Positions 48,070 through 59,112 of a DNA stretch of 64,000 bases are shown one piece after another; the first letter of the stretch is position 1; the number at the start of each line of letters is the position of its first letter. Source of the stretch: Pseudevernia furfuracea (Eukaryota; Ascomycota; Lecanoromycetes; Lecanorales; Parmeliaceae); the NCBI GenBank assembly GCA_022315425.1, contig JAIUPT010000034.1:1025240-1089239 (forward strand). Direction: 5' to 3'. The translations under genes were made by a program, and so were the position numbers. A model generated the notes under the pieces. The model made no database searches. It was given only the letters and a program-made list of their open reading frames with translations, and was not told the DNA's origin.

Positions 48070-48091
48070 CCTAACCCTAACCTAACCCTAA
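48070..48091. repeat. short telomere-like CCCTAA run
   Basis: CCTAACCCTAACCTAACCCTAA: four imperfect telomere units in the orientation opposite to the array at 59113-59275. It is followed by AT-rich sequence. Confidence 0.8.
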
Positions 48092-48866
48092 GTAATAATA
48101 GTGCTCGCTTCCATGATTGCTTCTATCATTGCTTCTATCATTGCTTCTCATCATTACTTCTCATCATTGACTAAATATATATATATGTTTAATTCTCTAC
48201 AGTCGTAGCCATGTCACGATCTACTCTAGACGACTTTAAGTCGAAGAATAACGCTATCGAAAAAGTCTTTTATTAAATCATAAACATCTTCTTTAAGAAC
48301 TCTCGTAAAGTATATAAGTACTGTTATAAAGAGATAAATTTTAATATTATGACGCGATGACCAGGAGATTCCTGGCTTGATGGGAGCTCTGTATATATGG
48401 GCTGCCCACCAGTCTTGAGCTCTTCATTCGATTCCATCTCTTTCACAGCCATAGCATTCTTCCCCGCCCGCCGGCACCTGTATATAGCTTCATTTCAGTC
48501 CAGGTTTAGCTAGACAATCATTTCGAGTTTGCTTAGCACTGGGGAGTCTACATATGCCTCTTCAGGTAGCTAGCCCCGGTGTTGGGACCCCGCAACAACA
48601 TCTACACGATTCCAGCTGTTTTGATGTCTCTACATGATGACAGGTGAAGGCTGAACTGACTTGAAGACGGCTGAAGACCGCGTAAATATATTTCGAGTGT
48701 ATCAAGTATCACCACTGCTGTGTTACGCTGAGGCTTTATAATGAGTCAAGGCACTACTATGTATATCTTGTGAAGGTTTACGCTGAGAGCAGTCAACGGC
48801 CGAAGGGTCATCAGAAGACCAATGACTGGAGCACAGAAACACGCTTCTTACTCCTAAACGCAAGAG
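48092..48866. other. AT-rich remnant and PKS downstream region
   Basis: At 48211-48345 the + strand reads MSRSTLDDFKSKNNA, a stop, then SRKVYKYCYKEINF, which faintly resembles the N-terminal BED-finger region of fungal hAT transposases after C-to-T damage; this is only suggestive. 48360-48866 shows no gene; TGTTGGGACCCC near 48573 resembles an LTR start but no partner was found. Confidence 0.3.
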
Positions 48867-51800
48867 TCACTTGCTCGTAATTTCTTCCAGGTACGCACTT
48901 TTCTCCGCAATAAAGACGGCTAACTCTGCAAGACTTCTATTCCCCATTATCTCAAAGATGCTCAAGTCAGCTCGCATTCCAGTAGCTAGCCACTTCCGGA
49001 TTTCCACCGCACCAAGACTATCAACACCGTATGTGTGCAGTGGTCGCTGTGATTCTATATCCGATTCGGATAACCACAACAAGTTGGCCAGCTTGCGCTT
49101 CAAATCTTGCACAATGCATCGCACCACTGGAGTGACGGAGTCTTTATAAGCAGCGAACAGAGCTTTGTAATAAGTAACTACTGCTGGATCAGAAGACCCG
49201 TTTTCTTGAGAAGCGTTGCTAGTGTCGCGGAGGCCGTCCATCCGGGCTAGGTTGCGGAACAAGGGCCTGCGTGCCCAGCTTAACCAGTCCATTCCGTCAT
49301 CGGCCTCCGTTTCTATCAGCCTCTTGGGAATCTCAAGACCGGTTACAAGCTGCGATTTCAGCTGTGCAGAGACGGGGATGGTCAACGCCGGATCACAACA
49401 GTACTCGAGCATGGCGCGGAACTCGGCCTCGTGGATACCTCGGTAGCCGAGCTTTCTGGAGTCATCGACCTGCGAAGTGGTAGCAGCAATGCCAACCGAA
49501 AGCATCAGTCCAAGATCCAGCGAGATGCATTTAAGGCCTTGTGAAATGCGGTAGCGTGCGAGCGCATCCTGAAATGTGTTGCCACTGGCGTAATTGCATT
49601 GGCCACGGGTGCCAGCGATGCCGCTGATGGAGGCGAGAAGGACAAAGAAGTCTAAGTCCTTAGGAAGATGCTTATGTAGGTTCCATGAACCTTGGGCTTT
49701 GGGACCGACAACATTTCTATAGTCCTCTGCTGACATGGCTTCGAAGAGGCCGTCCTAGCGGCCAGGGTCAGCAGGCCACAATCGGTATCTTTTCAACGCA
49801 GTAGGGAAACGTACTTTGAGGACCATAGATCCTTGCAGGCATCCTTTGATCGGTGGCATAGAATGTTCGCATGATTTCAGTACAGACACTAATTCCTGTT
49901 CGTCTGTGATATCGCACGTTGGTGCCGTGACTGCGACGCCTCTCGCCTTCAATTCGTCAAGGAAGACCAAATCTGCTTTCCCCTTTGCACCTGACCGGGA
50001 TAAAAGTAAGAGGCTCTTAGCCTTCCGATCGGCCATCCATCTCGCAGCACTTTTCCCTAGTCCCCCGAGACCTCCAGCGATTACGTAGCTAGCGTCTTCA
50101 CGAAAATAGTATCTTGGCCTACTGCGAGACACAACAGATACCTGATCGTCATCTTGCATCGAAACTACTGCCTTGCCTATGTTTTTCCCGCTCTGCAGAG
50201 ATCCGAAGGCCTCTCCGATGTCCCTGGACTTATAAATGCGCAAAGGTTGCGGGGTGCAGACTCTCTCTTCGGCTAATAGTTTCGTGACGGAAGCTAGCAG
50301 ATCTTCGACAACCTGACTTGGTTTGGCGAGCAGTACAGTCAAGTCGAATGTTGAGTATGTGACATTTTGAGCAAACAGTATTCCTGGTATATCCTGCAAA
50401 GCTTGCTTATCACTTTGGGAAATGTCAATGAGGCGCCCACCTGGTTTGAGGCATCTTAGAGACTCTCGAAGTCCATCACCACTAAGGCAATTCAGAAGGA
50501 CATCGACACCGCCCGCCATTTTTTGTAGACTTGGACTGAAATTCCCGTCGTTGATGACAATAACCCTGTTTGGGATTATCTGATAGAGGTCTACGAGAAG
50601 GTCACCCTTCTCTTTAGTTCCCACCGTGCAGTAGACTTCTGCCTTGAGCATTTTCGCGATCTGTATGGATGCTTGCCCAACTCTTCCAGCCCCGGATTGA
50701 ATGAGGACCGTCTCACCCTCCTTCAAGCGAGCAAGATGCATGAGGCTATAGTAAGCGATACAAAAATTCACTGGGTATGCAGCAGCAGTCGTGAAAGTCA
50801 TGTTGTCAGGTATCTTGCACAAGGCCGCTTGGTCAATGCGGACCACGTTTTGATTTACCCCCACAGCAACGCAACATACCCGGTCCCCAGGCCGTACCTT
50901 GGAGACACAGGGTCCGGTGCGCAAAACAACTCCGGAACATTCGAGCCCCAAGGTTTCGGCAGGTATTTGTCCAAGGGCAGCAGCAACATCTTTAAAAGTA
51001 ATTCCGAGGGCTTGTACTTGAACTTCCACTTCGCTCGTACTCAATGTCTCTCTAGGCAGCTTGCGTTCGACAAAGTGGAGCGTCTTTAGAAGGCCAGGAG
51101 TTTGTATAGACAAAGAAACGACGCTGTCCGCCATTTCTCGCAAACCCCGCATCTCTGGCTTGGGAGGAGCCAGGCTCGCTTGACATGCGTCATTCATATA
51201 ATTAGCTTCCACGATTCTACCGACGTGAAGAACGCCGTTTCGTTCTAGATACTCGCTCTCGATCTGCTCGACTGGATCGGATATCGAAACTTTCTTGAAA
51301 ATCCTGGAAACATGTTTCGCAATGCTCGAGGTTGTACAATTCTGCTGCAATGCTAATTCGATGAAAATGAAATTGGGGTACTCCAATCGAATAGTTCGAG
51401 CTAAGCCTGTGACGAGACCAAACTCAGGTCTGCTTTCTCTGCCACAAGTTATCCACAGGAGGCCGCTGGCAGATTGAATCATGAACTTGAACTGAATCCA
51501 ATCCTCGTTCTTGACGTCCAAGAAGAAAGGATCGTCGAGTTCCAGAAGGCATATGCAAAAATTGTTTTTAAGACCTTGGGGAGGCAGATCGCGAAATGCG
51601 ACGATGTTGCAGGCTAGCTGCGCCGGCATAGGAAGTTGAGACTGCACTTGGCTCGCAATCTTGGCGAAACGAGCATTGTCTTGTGGTACAACGATCAACG
51701 GCTGAGGTGAGTACAGAGAGGTGCCAGGTTCTTGTCGCGTGGTTGATATAATAACACTCAATCTGTGCCTTTGGTCGGGAAAATCGCGAAGGACTGTTTC

Positions 51801-52269
51801 CGCATCAGAAAAGCCGGTCGCCTTCATCTTCTGAAGCCATTCATCCTCAGACAGTATTGGGTTACTGCGGTCGTGTTCTTCGACACCTGCGTATATTGCG
51901 GTCATTACAACAGAAAGTTGCAGGGAGCGAGAAGGACTGACCTCTCCACCAGCCTGGCAATAATCCGAAAATGAAGGGAAGTAGTACCGAATGCTGATTG
52001 CATGGCTCGATGAGTATGAATTTACCTCCCCTGGTGGCGTAAGCTAAATTCAAATTCTCGGTTGTCAGGGCGACCATACGGTTTCAGCAGCTGACGTATT
52101 TTAACAAGCGCGTCTTTGATATTACTCCTTGCATGTAGCACCTAAGCAAGTTCAGCAACGCAGTTCAAGGTATGCCAAAGGCTATCACGTACCATAGATG
52201 CAAGGACAACGTCATATTTTGCCTCTCCAAAGCCCTGCGAGACTAGATCGACTCCAATGTCTAAGACCC
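48867..52269 (-). pseudogene. highly reducing polyketide synthase, 3' portion only (cMT-ER-KR-ACP)
   Basis: C-terminal part of an iterative type I HR-PKS. Minus-strand exons: 52269-52193, 52141 to about 52064, about 52015-51942, 51886-49815, 49754-48867. Domains: end of the C-methyltransferase (VLDIGVD, YDVVLASM, KIRQLLKP, LLPGWW); enoylreductase with LGLECSGVV, GDRVCCVAVG and nucleotide loop SGAGRVGQASIQIA; ketoreductase with YVIAGGLGGLGKSAARW and catalytic region LASISG..CNYASGNTF; and an acyl carrier protein with GVDSLGAVEIRKWL (phosphopantetheine Ser). The stop TGA is at 48869-48867. KS, AT and DH domains are missing because sequence homology ends at 52269, directly at a CCCTAA-type run. 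A short in-frame interruption near 52016-52063 needs either a non-canonical intron or is a frameshift. The retained ER-KR-ACP frame is otherwise clean, implying a recent truncation. Confidence 0.9.
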
Positions 52270-52690
52270 GAAAACCCTAACCCTAGTATTCGACGGCTTT
52301 GCACTGCAAAACCCATCCGAATAAATTTTTGATTGGTGGAACAACGTTTTCCGAATCGATCGCTAGCGGCAGGTTTGGCAGTGCAAAGCCTCCCATGACA
52401 ATAACCGTCAGCGACGTTTATCATAAAGATTTGCATGCAGTCTTCGTCGCTGAGCTGTTTCAAGACATAATCGAAGTTATCGTCGCCTCTTTATGCAGTC
52501 TGAAAAGACTTTAAAATATTTTTAATCGACACGATTATTTGATGAGGAAAGCGTGCGACGAAGCGTCAAGCTCTCGATAAGACTGAGTCTAAATTTTCTT
52601 GATATATCTAATTCTATTTAGAACTTCTTACATCTAAGCATTCAAACATCTACTTTAAGATCGTCGATTGAATACTATATGTAGACTAAA
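52270..52690. repeat. hairpin repeat family, copy 1 (RIP-mutated)
   Basis: Begins AAAACCCTAACCCTAG at the PKS break and aligns with copies at 55915 and 56296 from TAGTATTC onwards. It contains inverted arms 52295-52313 and 52372-52390 (GGCTTTGCACTGCAAAACC and its near complement). Compared with copy 2 it carries many C-to-T and G-to-A changes (for example CACCTACTTTGAGACCGCC becomes CATCTACTTTAAGATCGTC). The minus strand has an open frame beginning MKQLSDEDCMQIFM that also contains CSTNQKFIRMGFA; the same frame is open in copy 2. Confidence 0.85.
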
Positions 52691-55200
52691 CGAGTGAAGA
52701 GTGCTTATAAGCTTGAATTCTTAGAATAATATAACTAAAGATTGATGATAGACGAGAGGAGAATAAACGATTTCAGTCATATATAATTAATAGTCAATTC
52801 AGATAAAACGCGAGCGTGCAGCTAAGATCGTTTTATTGATTTTATTCTATACTGATTCTATTCTATACTGTTTCTAAGAAATAGCTCTGTCTATATGACT
52901 ATATATAGATCTATTGACTCGCTCCCTTATTTCATCGCTCATCACGTTCGAAAGAGATCGTTCGCAGACACATAAGAAGAATCGAGTAACAGCACACGCA
53001 CACGTAGCGTATCTCAGTCACATTAATTGTATATAGTCTCTTGAAATTTCGTCGCTTAGCTTAACTCACGAAGAAGTTGTTCAAATCGATATATTATTGA
53101 TCGCGTGTAAATTAGAGTTAAAGAATCTAACTTTTCGCGAAGTGAAGATAGAGATAGAGACGAGAGCTTTGAATCTAATAAAGATGATCGAAACGTACGT
53201 ACTTAGTTCGAGCACGAGCAGTGACATTATGTGCGCCTTGATCTTATCGTCGATTATTTCTCGAAATCTAATCACATAATCGATCTTCTCATGTTTATAA
53301 GCAGTCTTTAAACGATTATAATTATTATTTATTATTATACGATCGTCAGACGACTTCTTGAAGATGCGTCTGTTTATGCGATTTCTGACATCGCGCGATT
53401 TATAGATAATATTCGACGTGATCGCGAGCAGCTCGCTCCCCTTTCATATCTTAAATAAAATCTCTCGCGAGTCGAATCGTCTTCTCGAAGACGTGACGAG
53501 GTTGACGATATAGTCTAACTAACGACTAATAGAGATAAATAAGACACTATTAGCAATAAGAGAGACACTGAGATAAAAGCGAGATTCAGAATCGACGAAA
53601 GATTCAGACGTAGACTTCGTGACGTTGTTCTTCTCGTCGAAATCAAAAACGAAGAGATCATATCATGAGCTCTAATCGCGCGTCTCACTCGTGTTATTAT
53701 TCTTCTCGTCATTATCGAAAAAGAAGAGATTATGTTAGAAGCTCTAATCGATCGTCTCATCGCTCGCAAAGCCTTGTTTGCGTGTAATATTCGTCTCGCG
53801 AATATCGTGTTTATTCTCGACGATATAGAGATTCTCTAATACTATATATAGCTTTAGAGTTAGCTCACTCGCATAAAAAGAAGATAAGAAAGACTTACGA
53901 CGCACGTTTTCTTCTACTGCGACGAATACATTTAACGAGTCGAGATTCGTAAAGAGATTTCAGATCTGTTGACTCTTAAGTCTTCATTTGATCTGAAGAT
54001 TAACAAGTTTTTTCTGATTCAATCTTTATAAGATGTTCTTGATCGTGTTCACTTGACTTCATATTGATATCTCGAGATCTTGAATTCTACTATCTGCACT
54101 GTCGCGTTCAAATATATGTGATATTAATGTCTTGCGAAAGTGTGAGATTAGAGCGCTGTGACTAAGTTCTCGTTCGTTTATAGAGAGTTCAAAGACTTCG
54201 AAAACATTTAGATTAATCTCTTTCTTCGTTAGTTGCTGCGTATAATACGCGCCGTTTAAGTTAACTATAGAAAACGTTATATTATTAATTAATAATAAGA
54301 AGAAAGAGTTTAAAGTGAGAATTTAAGTGATCTTAATCTCACTTATTAGCAGTCTAGCTCTTTTAGATTTAGCGTATCTCTTAATTAGTAGTCTATATAA
54401 CATTGAGCTTTAGCTTTACAATTTCAGATATACTATATGCGATCAAGATACGAATTCGAAAGAGATAAGATAGAGAATTTCGAGATGCTTAGAATCAAGT
54501 CAGTCTTAGTTAAACTAGAGTTATCGACTTCGACGTTTAGATTAAATCTAAAATTGCGTATAGTCTGCGCGTATAGTCTTTTTTCTTAAATTCATAATAT
54601 TACTATTATTTAGAGATAGATATCTAAACTAATATTATCTAAAATGAATTTAGTCTAAATTTCACGTCAAGCATTTAAAATCTCGCTTAATATATGTTAC
54701 GTTATTTCACTTAGAGTTTAAAGTAGTTAAATTGTCGTTCGCTCTTATTTTCTTCGATTCTTTTAAATTTTGATTCTATATAGTCTTTATAAATGTTACG
54801 TTACTTAGAATTTAAAGTAATTCAATTATCGTCTTCTCTTTTTTCTCTTCTTTAGATTTTAATCGACTGCATATAGTTATCGAGCGAAGATTCAAAATTC
54901 GAACTACTCTATACACGTGTCGCAGCTTTACAATAAAAGTTTATAATCTTTAATATCTTTCTCTCTATGAGATAATTCTTTATCGTGATTATGACTATTA
55001 TCTTCGACGCGATAAATACGAAAAACATCTTCGACGCCTTTATGTAGCTCGAGATAACTTATTAAAGCGTGTTATTATGAAAATTCGAGATCTTTCTCAA
55101 CTTCATAAATCTAAGAACATTTAGAATTCTACTTCTAAAAAAGCTTCTATATCTGAGTTAATTATTATTAGCGATCTTCAATACGTAATTAATGATTATA
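52691..55200. repeat. AT-rich, RIP-like block
   Basis: About 2.5 kb of AT-rich sequence with CpG still present but CpA rare, the expected end state of RIP. No readable protein of length. It may be the 3' UTR-proximal or neighbouring debris of transposons such as the LINE to its right. Confidence 0.65.
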
Positions 55201-55202
55201 AC

Positions 55203-55905
55203 TTTTTTTTTTTTTTTTTTTTTTTTTTGATTTTATACTCGTGTCTACTCAAGCTACGAAGAGTAATTACGGGCTACTGCTTAGACTGTATTACAAGAGA
55301 AATCTTTCTTCGACTAGTCGAAACAGGGTAAAAACTCTCGCTATTCTTTCTTATCGCATCTTCTTGTCGCATAGTCTTCCTATCACACTGCGTTCCCTAG
55401 TCTGTTCGTACGAATTCGTGTGTCTTCTTGAAGTACTTGTTGCTGCTCCTATTATTGCCTGTCATATAACTGCTTCTTAGTCAACGAGAACTATTCTAGA
55501 AGGTCAATCGAGATCAGTCATCGCGCTGCGACCTTTGCCCCTCGCGAGATTGTCAGCATCTCTCTCAGATCAGCTGTCTCAGTCTTCTTTAGAAGAGTTT
55601 GTCTCTCGCTCCCCAGCCTTGGGCAGAATAGAAGAACGTGTCTAACATTCTGTTTTCTTCAGTCACACTCGTATACGAAAGAGAGTATTTTAGAGACTCT
55701 ACACATATGCAGAAAGTGTGTTAGATCAATCTTCTCTGTTCGTAGCTGAATTAGAGCGGAGCTCTCTGCTTTTGTTAGGCCTTCATGAAGAGATCTTTTA
55801 TTTGATTATAGATCTCTTCTTTATGCGGGACTGCGTCGTTCTTCTGGGATCCCAGTCTGATACTGAGCTCACACTGCTTTTTAGGCTGCTTTCTGTTAGA
55901 CCTTT
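55203..55905 (-). mobile_element. Tad-like LINE, 3' fragment with poly-A tail
   Basis: On the minus strand the region reads GLTKAESSALIQLRTEKIDL, THFLHMCRVSK, CD..QNVRHVLLFCPRLG and DLREMLTISRGAKVAAR, the C-terminal RNase H/zinc-knuckle tail typical of fungal Tad-clade non-LTR retrotransposons, with frameshifts and stops from C-to-T decay. The + strand T run at about 55207-55228 is the element's poly-A tail. The 5' end is lost: sequence changes at about 55912 into copy 2 of the hairpin repeat. Confidence 0.8.
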
Positions 55906-55912
55906 TTAACAA

Positions 55913-56293
55913 GGTCTAACCCTAGTATTCTCGGGCTTTGCCTGGCAAAACCCATCCGGATAAATTTTTGATTGGTGGAACAACGTTTTCCGGATCGACC
56001 GCTAGCGGCAGGTTTTGCCAGGCAAAGCCTACCTTGGCAATGACCGCCAGCGACGTCCACCATAAAGATTTGCATGCAGTCTTCGTCGCTGAGCTGTTTC
56101 AAGACATAATCGAAGTCATCGTCGCCTCTTTATGCAGTCTGAAAAGACTTTAGAATATTTTTGATCGACACGATTATTTGGTGAGGAAAGCGTGCGACGA
56201 AGCGCCAAGCCCTCGATAAGGCTGAGTCTGAATTCTATTTAGAACTTCTTACACCTAAGCATTCAAACACCTACTTTGAGACCGCCGATTGAA
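55913..56293. repeat. hairpin repeat family, copy 2
   Basis: Begins CTAACCCTAGTATTCTCGGG; arms 55934-55952 and 56011-56029 are perfect 19-bp inverted repeats (GGCTTTGCCTGGCAAAACC). It contains the conserved minus-strand frame MKQLSDEDCMQIFMVDVAGG..CSTNQKFIRMGFA. It is followed head-to-tail by copy 3, so the unit is about 380 bp. It is less C-depleted than copy 1. Confidence 0.85.
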
Positions 56294-56475
56294 CATTAAC
56301 TCTAGTATTCTCGGGCTTTGCACTGCCAAAACCCATTCGGATAAATTTTTCATTGGTGGAACCACGTTTTTCGGATCGATCGTTAGCGGCAGGTTCTGCA
56401 GTGCAAAGCCTCTCAGGGCAATGGTCGTCAGCGACGTTCATCATAAAGATTTGTATGCAGTCTTCGTCGCTGAGA
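56294..56475. repeat. hairpin repeat family, copy 3 (truncated)
   Basis: Begins TAACTCTAGTATTCTCGGG and matches copies 1 and 2 through TCTTCGTCGCTGAG at 56474, where homology stops. Arms carry the CACTG/CAGTG version. A + strand frame is open (56289-56486), but I do not consider it coding. Confidence 0.8.
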
Positions 56476-56545
56476 AATATTCTTAATTAGAATAATGATG
56501 CTGAGAGCATCGCTGACAAAAATAGTGATTAGAATAATGCGACAC

Positions 56546-57262
56546 TCAATATGACACTCAATGCGACACTTAATGGCAGTGGTCTCAGCACTGGTCTCAG
56601 TATTGATCTCAGCATTGATCTCGGCATTGGTCTCAGCATTGGTCTCAGCATTGGTCTCCGCATTGGTCTCAGCATTGATCTCAGCATTGGTCTCAGCATT
56701 GATCTCAGCGGTATTGATCTCAGTGATATTCTTAGCAGTATTCTCAGCGGTATTGGTCTCAGCGGTATTCTCAGCGATATTCTCAGCGGTGATCTCAGCA
56801 GGCAGTATTCTCAGCGGTACTCTCAGCGGTATTGGTCTCAGCGGTATTCTCAGCGCTGGTCTCAGCAGGCAGTATTCTCTGCGGTATTCCCTGCGGTAAT
56901 CTCTGCGGTATTCTCTGCGGTGGTCTCAGCGGTATTCTCAGCAGTGGTCTCAACGATGGTCTCAGCAGTATTCTCAGCGGTATTCTCAGCGGTGGTCTCA
57001 GCGGTGGTCTCAGCGGTATTCTCAGCGGTATTCTCAGCGGTGGTCTCAGCGGTATTCTCAGCGGTATTGGTCTCAGCGATATTCTCAGCGGTGGTCTCAG
57101 CAGACAGTACTCTCAGCGGTATTCTCAGCGGTGGTCTCAGCAGTGGTCTCAGCATTGATCTCAGCGATATTCTCAGCAGTGGTCTCAGCAGGTAGTATTC
57201 TCAGCGGTGTTCTCAACAGATAGTATTCTCAGCAATAATCTCAGCACTAGTCTCAGCATTGA
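56546..57262. repeat. 12-bp minisatellite
   Basis: About 60 copies of a degenerate 12-bp unit, first of type GGTCTCAGCATT and then GGTATTCTCAGC. Because 12 is a multiple of three, several frames on both strands are open throughout (Ser/Ala/Leu/Val or Thr/Ala/Glu/Asn repeats). There is no evidence that it is translated. Confidence 0.92.
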
Positions 57263-57340
57263 TCTCAGTAGTAACAGTGACAGTAACAGTAACAGTAATA
57301 GTAATAGTAACAATAATAATAATAATAATAATAGTTTATT
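57263..57340. repeat. AGTAAC/AAT microsatellite
   Basis: GTAACAGTGACAGTAACAGTAAC followed by AATAATAAT runs, directly continuing the minisatellite. Confidence 0.8.
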
Positions 57341-59112
57341 CTTAGTATTACTATTCTAGTTAATCGTGATCTTTATAATATTATTTTAGTTATTATTTTC
57401 ATTAGTATTATTCTTAATATTATTATTTTAATTACTAATACTCTTAATCTTATTATTTTAATTATCGTTTTAATTACTAATACTCTTAATCTTATTATTT
57501 TAATTATCGTTTTAATTAATAATACTTATAATAGAAGTTATAATTAATTATAATAAGTTAAAACTAGTTATAACTAGTTATAACTACGTGTAGTATTAAT
57601 TACTATTAATTAGAAAGTTATTTAAATATTTATAAGTTTAGAATATATAAATAATTAAAAAACATTAGTTTAAATATCTTATTTAATTAATATAATATAA
57701 TTCAACTATATGTAGTTCGACTATATAAGTTATAATTAATAAAGAACTAGTTCTAACTACGTATAGTATTAATTAATTGTTAATTAAAAAGTAATATTAA
57801 TAGTTATAGATTTGAATTATATAAAGAACTAATAATATTCTTTTAAACATTTCACTTAGTTAATATAATTTAATTTAACTATATGTAGTTCGACTATATG
57901 TAGTTATAACTATATATATATTAATTACTTTTATTATTAATTAAAAAGTAATATTAATAATTATAAGTTTAAAGTATATATAATAATAATAATATTAGTT
58001 TAAGTATAAAATAAGATAAAAGTTGTTTATAAATTAAATATATTATATTTTAATAAAGTTAAAAGTTTATTAATAAAAAGAGTTATATTTAAAGTTGAGT
58101 TTATAATAATATATATTAAGTAATAGATAGTAATAAGAGTAATTAAAATTAAAATATAATTATATATATTTTAAAAATTAAAAGTTTAAATAGTTAATTA
58201 AGTTTAAATAAGTAATTAGTTAAAAAAGAAAAAATAGAGTTATATAAGTTAATAAAGTATAAAAAGAGTTATATAATGTATAATATAAAGATGTTAAGAG
58301 TGTAAATAAGTGTTAGTGTTTATGTAATTAATAAAGTTTTTATTTAAGATATTATAAAGTTATTAAAATATATAAAGTAAATAAGAGAGTAAAAGAAGAA
58401 GTAAATAAGAAGTATATATATTTAAAATTATATAAGTATTATTAAGTAAAGAGAAGAATAAGAGTAAAAAGAAGAAGAAGATTAAAAATAAGAGTAAAAG
58501 AATAAAAGTAATTGAAATATATGAGTATTAATAAATAAAAGAAGAAGTAAAAGTTATTATAAGAATAAGAATAAGAGAGAGAATAAGAGAAATAAAAGAA
58601 GAAGTAAAAGTTATTATAAGAATAAGAATAAGAGAGAGAATAAGAGAAATAAAAGTTATTATAAGAATAAGAGAGAGAATAAGAGAAATAAAAGTTATTA
58701 TAAGAATAAGAGAAAATATAAAAGAGATAAGAGTTAAAAGTTAAAAATATAATTTAAATAATTAGTTAAGAGAAAAAGAAAAAGTATAAAAGAGAAAAGA
58801 GTTAATAAGAATTAAAAATATAATTATATAATATGTATTATAAAGATATTAAAATATATAAAATAAAATAAAAAATAAAAGAAGAAGTAAATAAGAAGTA
58901 TATAAGAAGTATATATGTTTAGAATTATATAAGTATTATTAGATAAAAAGAAGAATAAGAATAAAAATATAAGAATAAGAGTAAAAATAAGAATAAGAAG
59001 AAGAATAAAAGTAAAAGAGTTAGAGTTAATAAAATATATAAGTATTAATAAATAAAAAGAGAAGTAAAATTTAATATAAGAATAAAAGTAAGAGAAAATA
59101 TAAAAGAGAGAA
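57341..59112. repeat. subtelomeric A+T-rich repeat with a cytosine-free + strand
   Basis: Extremely AT-rich. From 57929 to the end of the telomere array at 59275 the + strand has no C in 1347 nt, while G is common (GAG, AAG, TAG runs). Internal structure: GAATAAGAGAGAGAATAAGAG-type units repeat at about 58540-58725, and the segment about 58370-58560 recurs, diverged, at about 58850-59080. No gene. Confidence 0.9.

Noticed and set aside
48573..48870. Solo LTR starting TGTTGGGACCCC
   Set aside because: No partner LTR, primer-binding site, polypurine tract or target duplication could be identified.
56551..57195. 214-codon frame of Ser/Leu/Ile/Gly repeats as a protein
   Set aside because: All frames are open because the repeat unit is 12 bp; there is no start context, domain or splice structure.
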